A stretch of 64,000 nucleotides of DNA from contig JADQBA010000007.1 of assembly GCA_016903675.1 (NCBI GenBank), positions 70,551-134,550 on the forward strand, in the 5' to 3' direction. The notes beneath the pieces were generated by a model. That model ran no database searches and was not told the origin of the DNA. It saw only the letters and a program-made list of their open reading frames with translations. The stretch is from Stigonema ocellatum SAG 48.90 = DSM 106950 (GTDB lineage Bacteria; Cyanobacteriota; Cyanobacteriia; Cyanobacteriales; Nostocaceae). Position numbers and translations under genes: made by a program. Numbering within the stretch: position 1 is the stretch's first letter; each line of letters starts with the position of its first letter. Of the stretch, positions 63,477 through 64,000 are shown one piece after another.

Positions 63477-63780
63477 AGCTTTTCTCTCCATAGTACCAAA
63501 GCAAAATCTTACCATAACCCCATTGCCAAAAATTTTGGTTCCCAAACTGTTTTAAAAAAATAATCTCTCCTTGGGTGCTAGGTTTCAGCTTGAGTTTGGT
63601 GGCGATCGCTCGATAATTATCCTCGATGTGTAATGTAGCGCTTTGTGGGTGTAGATACGATGTAGCAAGTGCTGCCCCCAGTTCTCCACCAATCAAAAAG
63701 CCATCATCTTTAGCTAGCTGAATAATATTTTGTGCAACGGCTGAAAAGCAGCAAATTTCAGTATTAACACGTTGGTGCAA
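63477..63780 (-). pseudogene. AbiEi-like / regulator remnant
   Basis: The minus strand from about 63780 reads FSAVAQNIIQLAKDDGFLIG, GGELGAALATSYLHPQSATL and HIEDNYRAIATKLKLKPSTQ, then IIFLKQFGNQNFWQWGYG before running into the start of the GFA gene in another frame. It resembles the middle of an AbiEi-type (type IV antitoxin) or related nucleotidyltransferase-linked protein. Neither a good start nor a natural end is present, so it is probably truncated at both sides. Confidence 0.4.
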
Positions 63781-63905
63781 GATATGAGTCTCCCTTTACC
63801 CCAAACCCAGTCCCCTTTTCCCTTCTTTGGTAATTCGATTTGATTTAAAATATTTTTTTTCATAGAAATACCTGGTAAGCGGGAAACGAGCGTGTCTTTA
63901 GACCT

Positions 63906-63961
63906 GAGAGGAAAGCGACTCAAGTGACTTTAGTCACCGTGGCATTTTCCTCTCTTTTTTT
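63906..63961 (+). terminator. Intrinsic terminator-like hairpin
   Basis: GAGAGGAAA (63906-63914) pairs with TTTCCTCTC (63946-63954). Inside, GTGACT (63924-63929) pairs with AGTCAC (63932-63937), and seven T residues follow (63955-63961). On the plus strand this is a strong Rho-independent terminator, but no plus-strand gene ends near it. It may belong to the end of a mobile element. Confidence 0.6.
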
Positions 63962-63973
63962 AATCGTCGGATA

Positions 63974-63994
63974 ATAATTTAGTGACTAAATTAT
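63974..63994. repeat. 21-bp palindrome
   Basis: ATAATTTAGT-G-ACTAAATTAT has perfect 10-bp arms around one base. The core TTTAGTGACTAAA echoes the GTGACTTTAGTCAC stem of the hairpin just before it. It is a possible operator or end of an element continuing past the window. Confidence 0.6.
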
Positions 63995-64000
63995 GATACC

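Noticed and set aside
17173..64000. Intact insertion sequence or transposase gene
   Set aside because: Only MITE-like elements without coding capacity and a DUF2887 pseudogene were found; no complete transposase is present.
1..64000. tRNA, rRNA, tmRNA or riboswitch
   Set aside because: No cloverleaf with conserved GTTCGA-type T-arm in proper context, rRNA segment or known riboswitch core was recognised by eye.

Overview
The window comes from a cyanobacterium, most likely a filamentous Nostocales-type genome. It is rich in the HIP1 octamer GCGATCGC and in 7-bp tandem repeats of the GGGGAGT/GGGGAAT kind. It carries cyanobacterial families such as DUF1824, DUF1802, a CYP110-like P450, a carotenoid oxygenase and a PEP-CTERM protein. 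The species cannot be named from the sequence alone.

Positions 1-17172 hold a complete type I-D CRISPR-Cas locus. A WYL-domain regulator (+) is divergent from the minus-strand operon cas3-cas10d-csc2-csc1-cas6-cas4-cas1-cas2. The operon runs into a leader and array 1, which leaves the window at the left edge (5 complete repeats plus a partial one). Array 2 (65 repeats, 64 spacers) lies behind the regulator. It has its own leader, which is a near copy of leader 1 and still carries the last 21 codons of cas2. Both leaders contain a near-consensus sigma70-type promoter on the minus strand, so both arrays are read leftwards. The two repeat types differ at only two bases.

Positions 17173-26565 are a decaying defence island. 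It contains a DUF2887 nuclease pseudogene, two dispersed-repeat families and a 128-bp MITE whose empty site is also in this window. It also holds a two-gene unit resembling the start of class 1 DISARM: a 1343-aa N6-adenine methylase like DrmMI and a helicase like DrmD. The helicase has lost its whole ATP-binding lobe by an in-frame deletion, and no drmA, drmB or drmC is seen. Both genes carry in-frame insertions of the same palindromic element and of heptamer repeats.

Positions 26566-44793 are mixed housekeeping and accessory genes separated by repeat-filled gaps. They include an alpha/beta hydrolase, P450, Uma2 nuclease, ABC exporter, DUF1824, ABC-F ATPase, WD40 protein, ferric-reductase-like membrane protein, PEP-CTERM protein, a Ser/Thr kinase fused to a periplasmic ligand-binding domain, and a pentapeptide protein. 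A HTH gene whose 5' end and operator region are duplicated also lies here.

Positions 44794-50538 are a toxin-antitoxin zone with many broken genes: head-truncated Uma2 and dynamin-like genes back to back, a split antitoxin copy, DUF433 with a truncated DUF5615 toxin, an intact PIN-toxin pair and an intact HicAB pair.

Positions 50539-64000 are mostly ordinary chromosome: carotenoid oxygenase, AstE/AspA-like hydrolase, Era, a NarL-type response regulator, TspO, a PP2C phosphatase, DUF1802, an osmoprotectant ABC transporter operon with a possible 13-codon leader peptide, a restriction-R-like protein, an orphan Phd-type antitoxin, a methyltransferase, a GFA-family protein and an AbiEi-like remnant. 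No tRNA, rRNA or intact transposase gene was seen.
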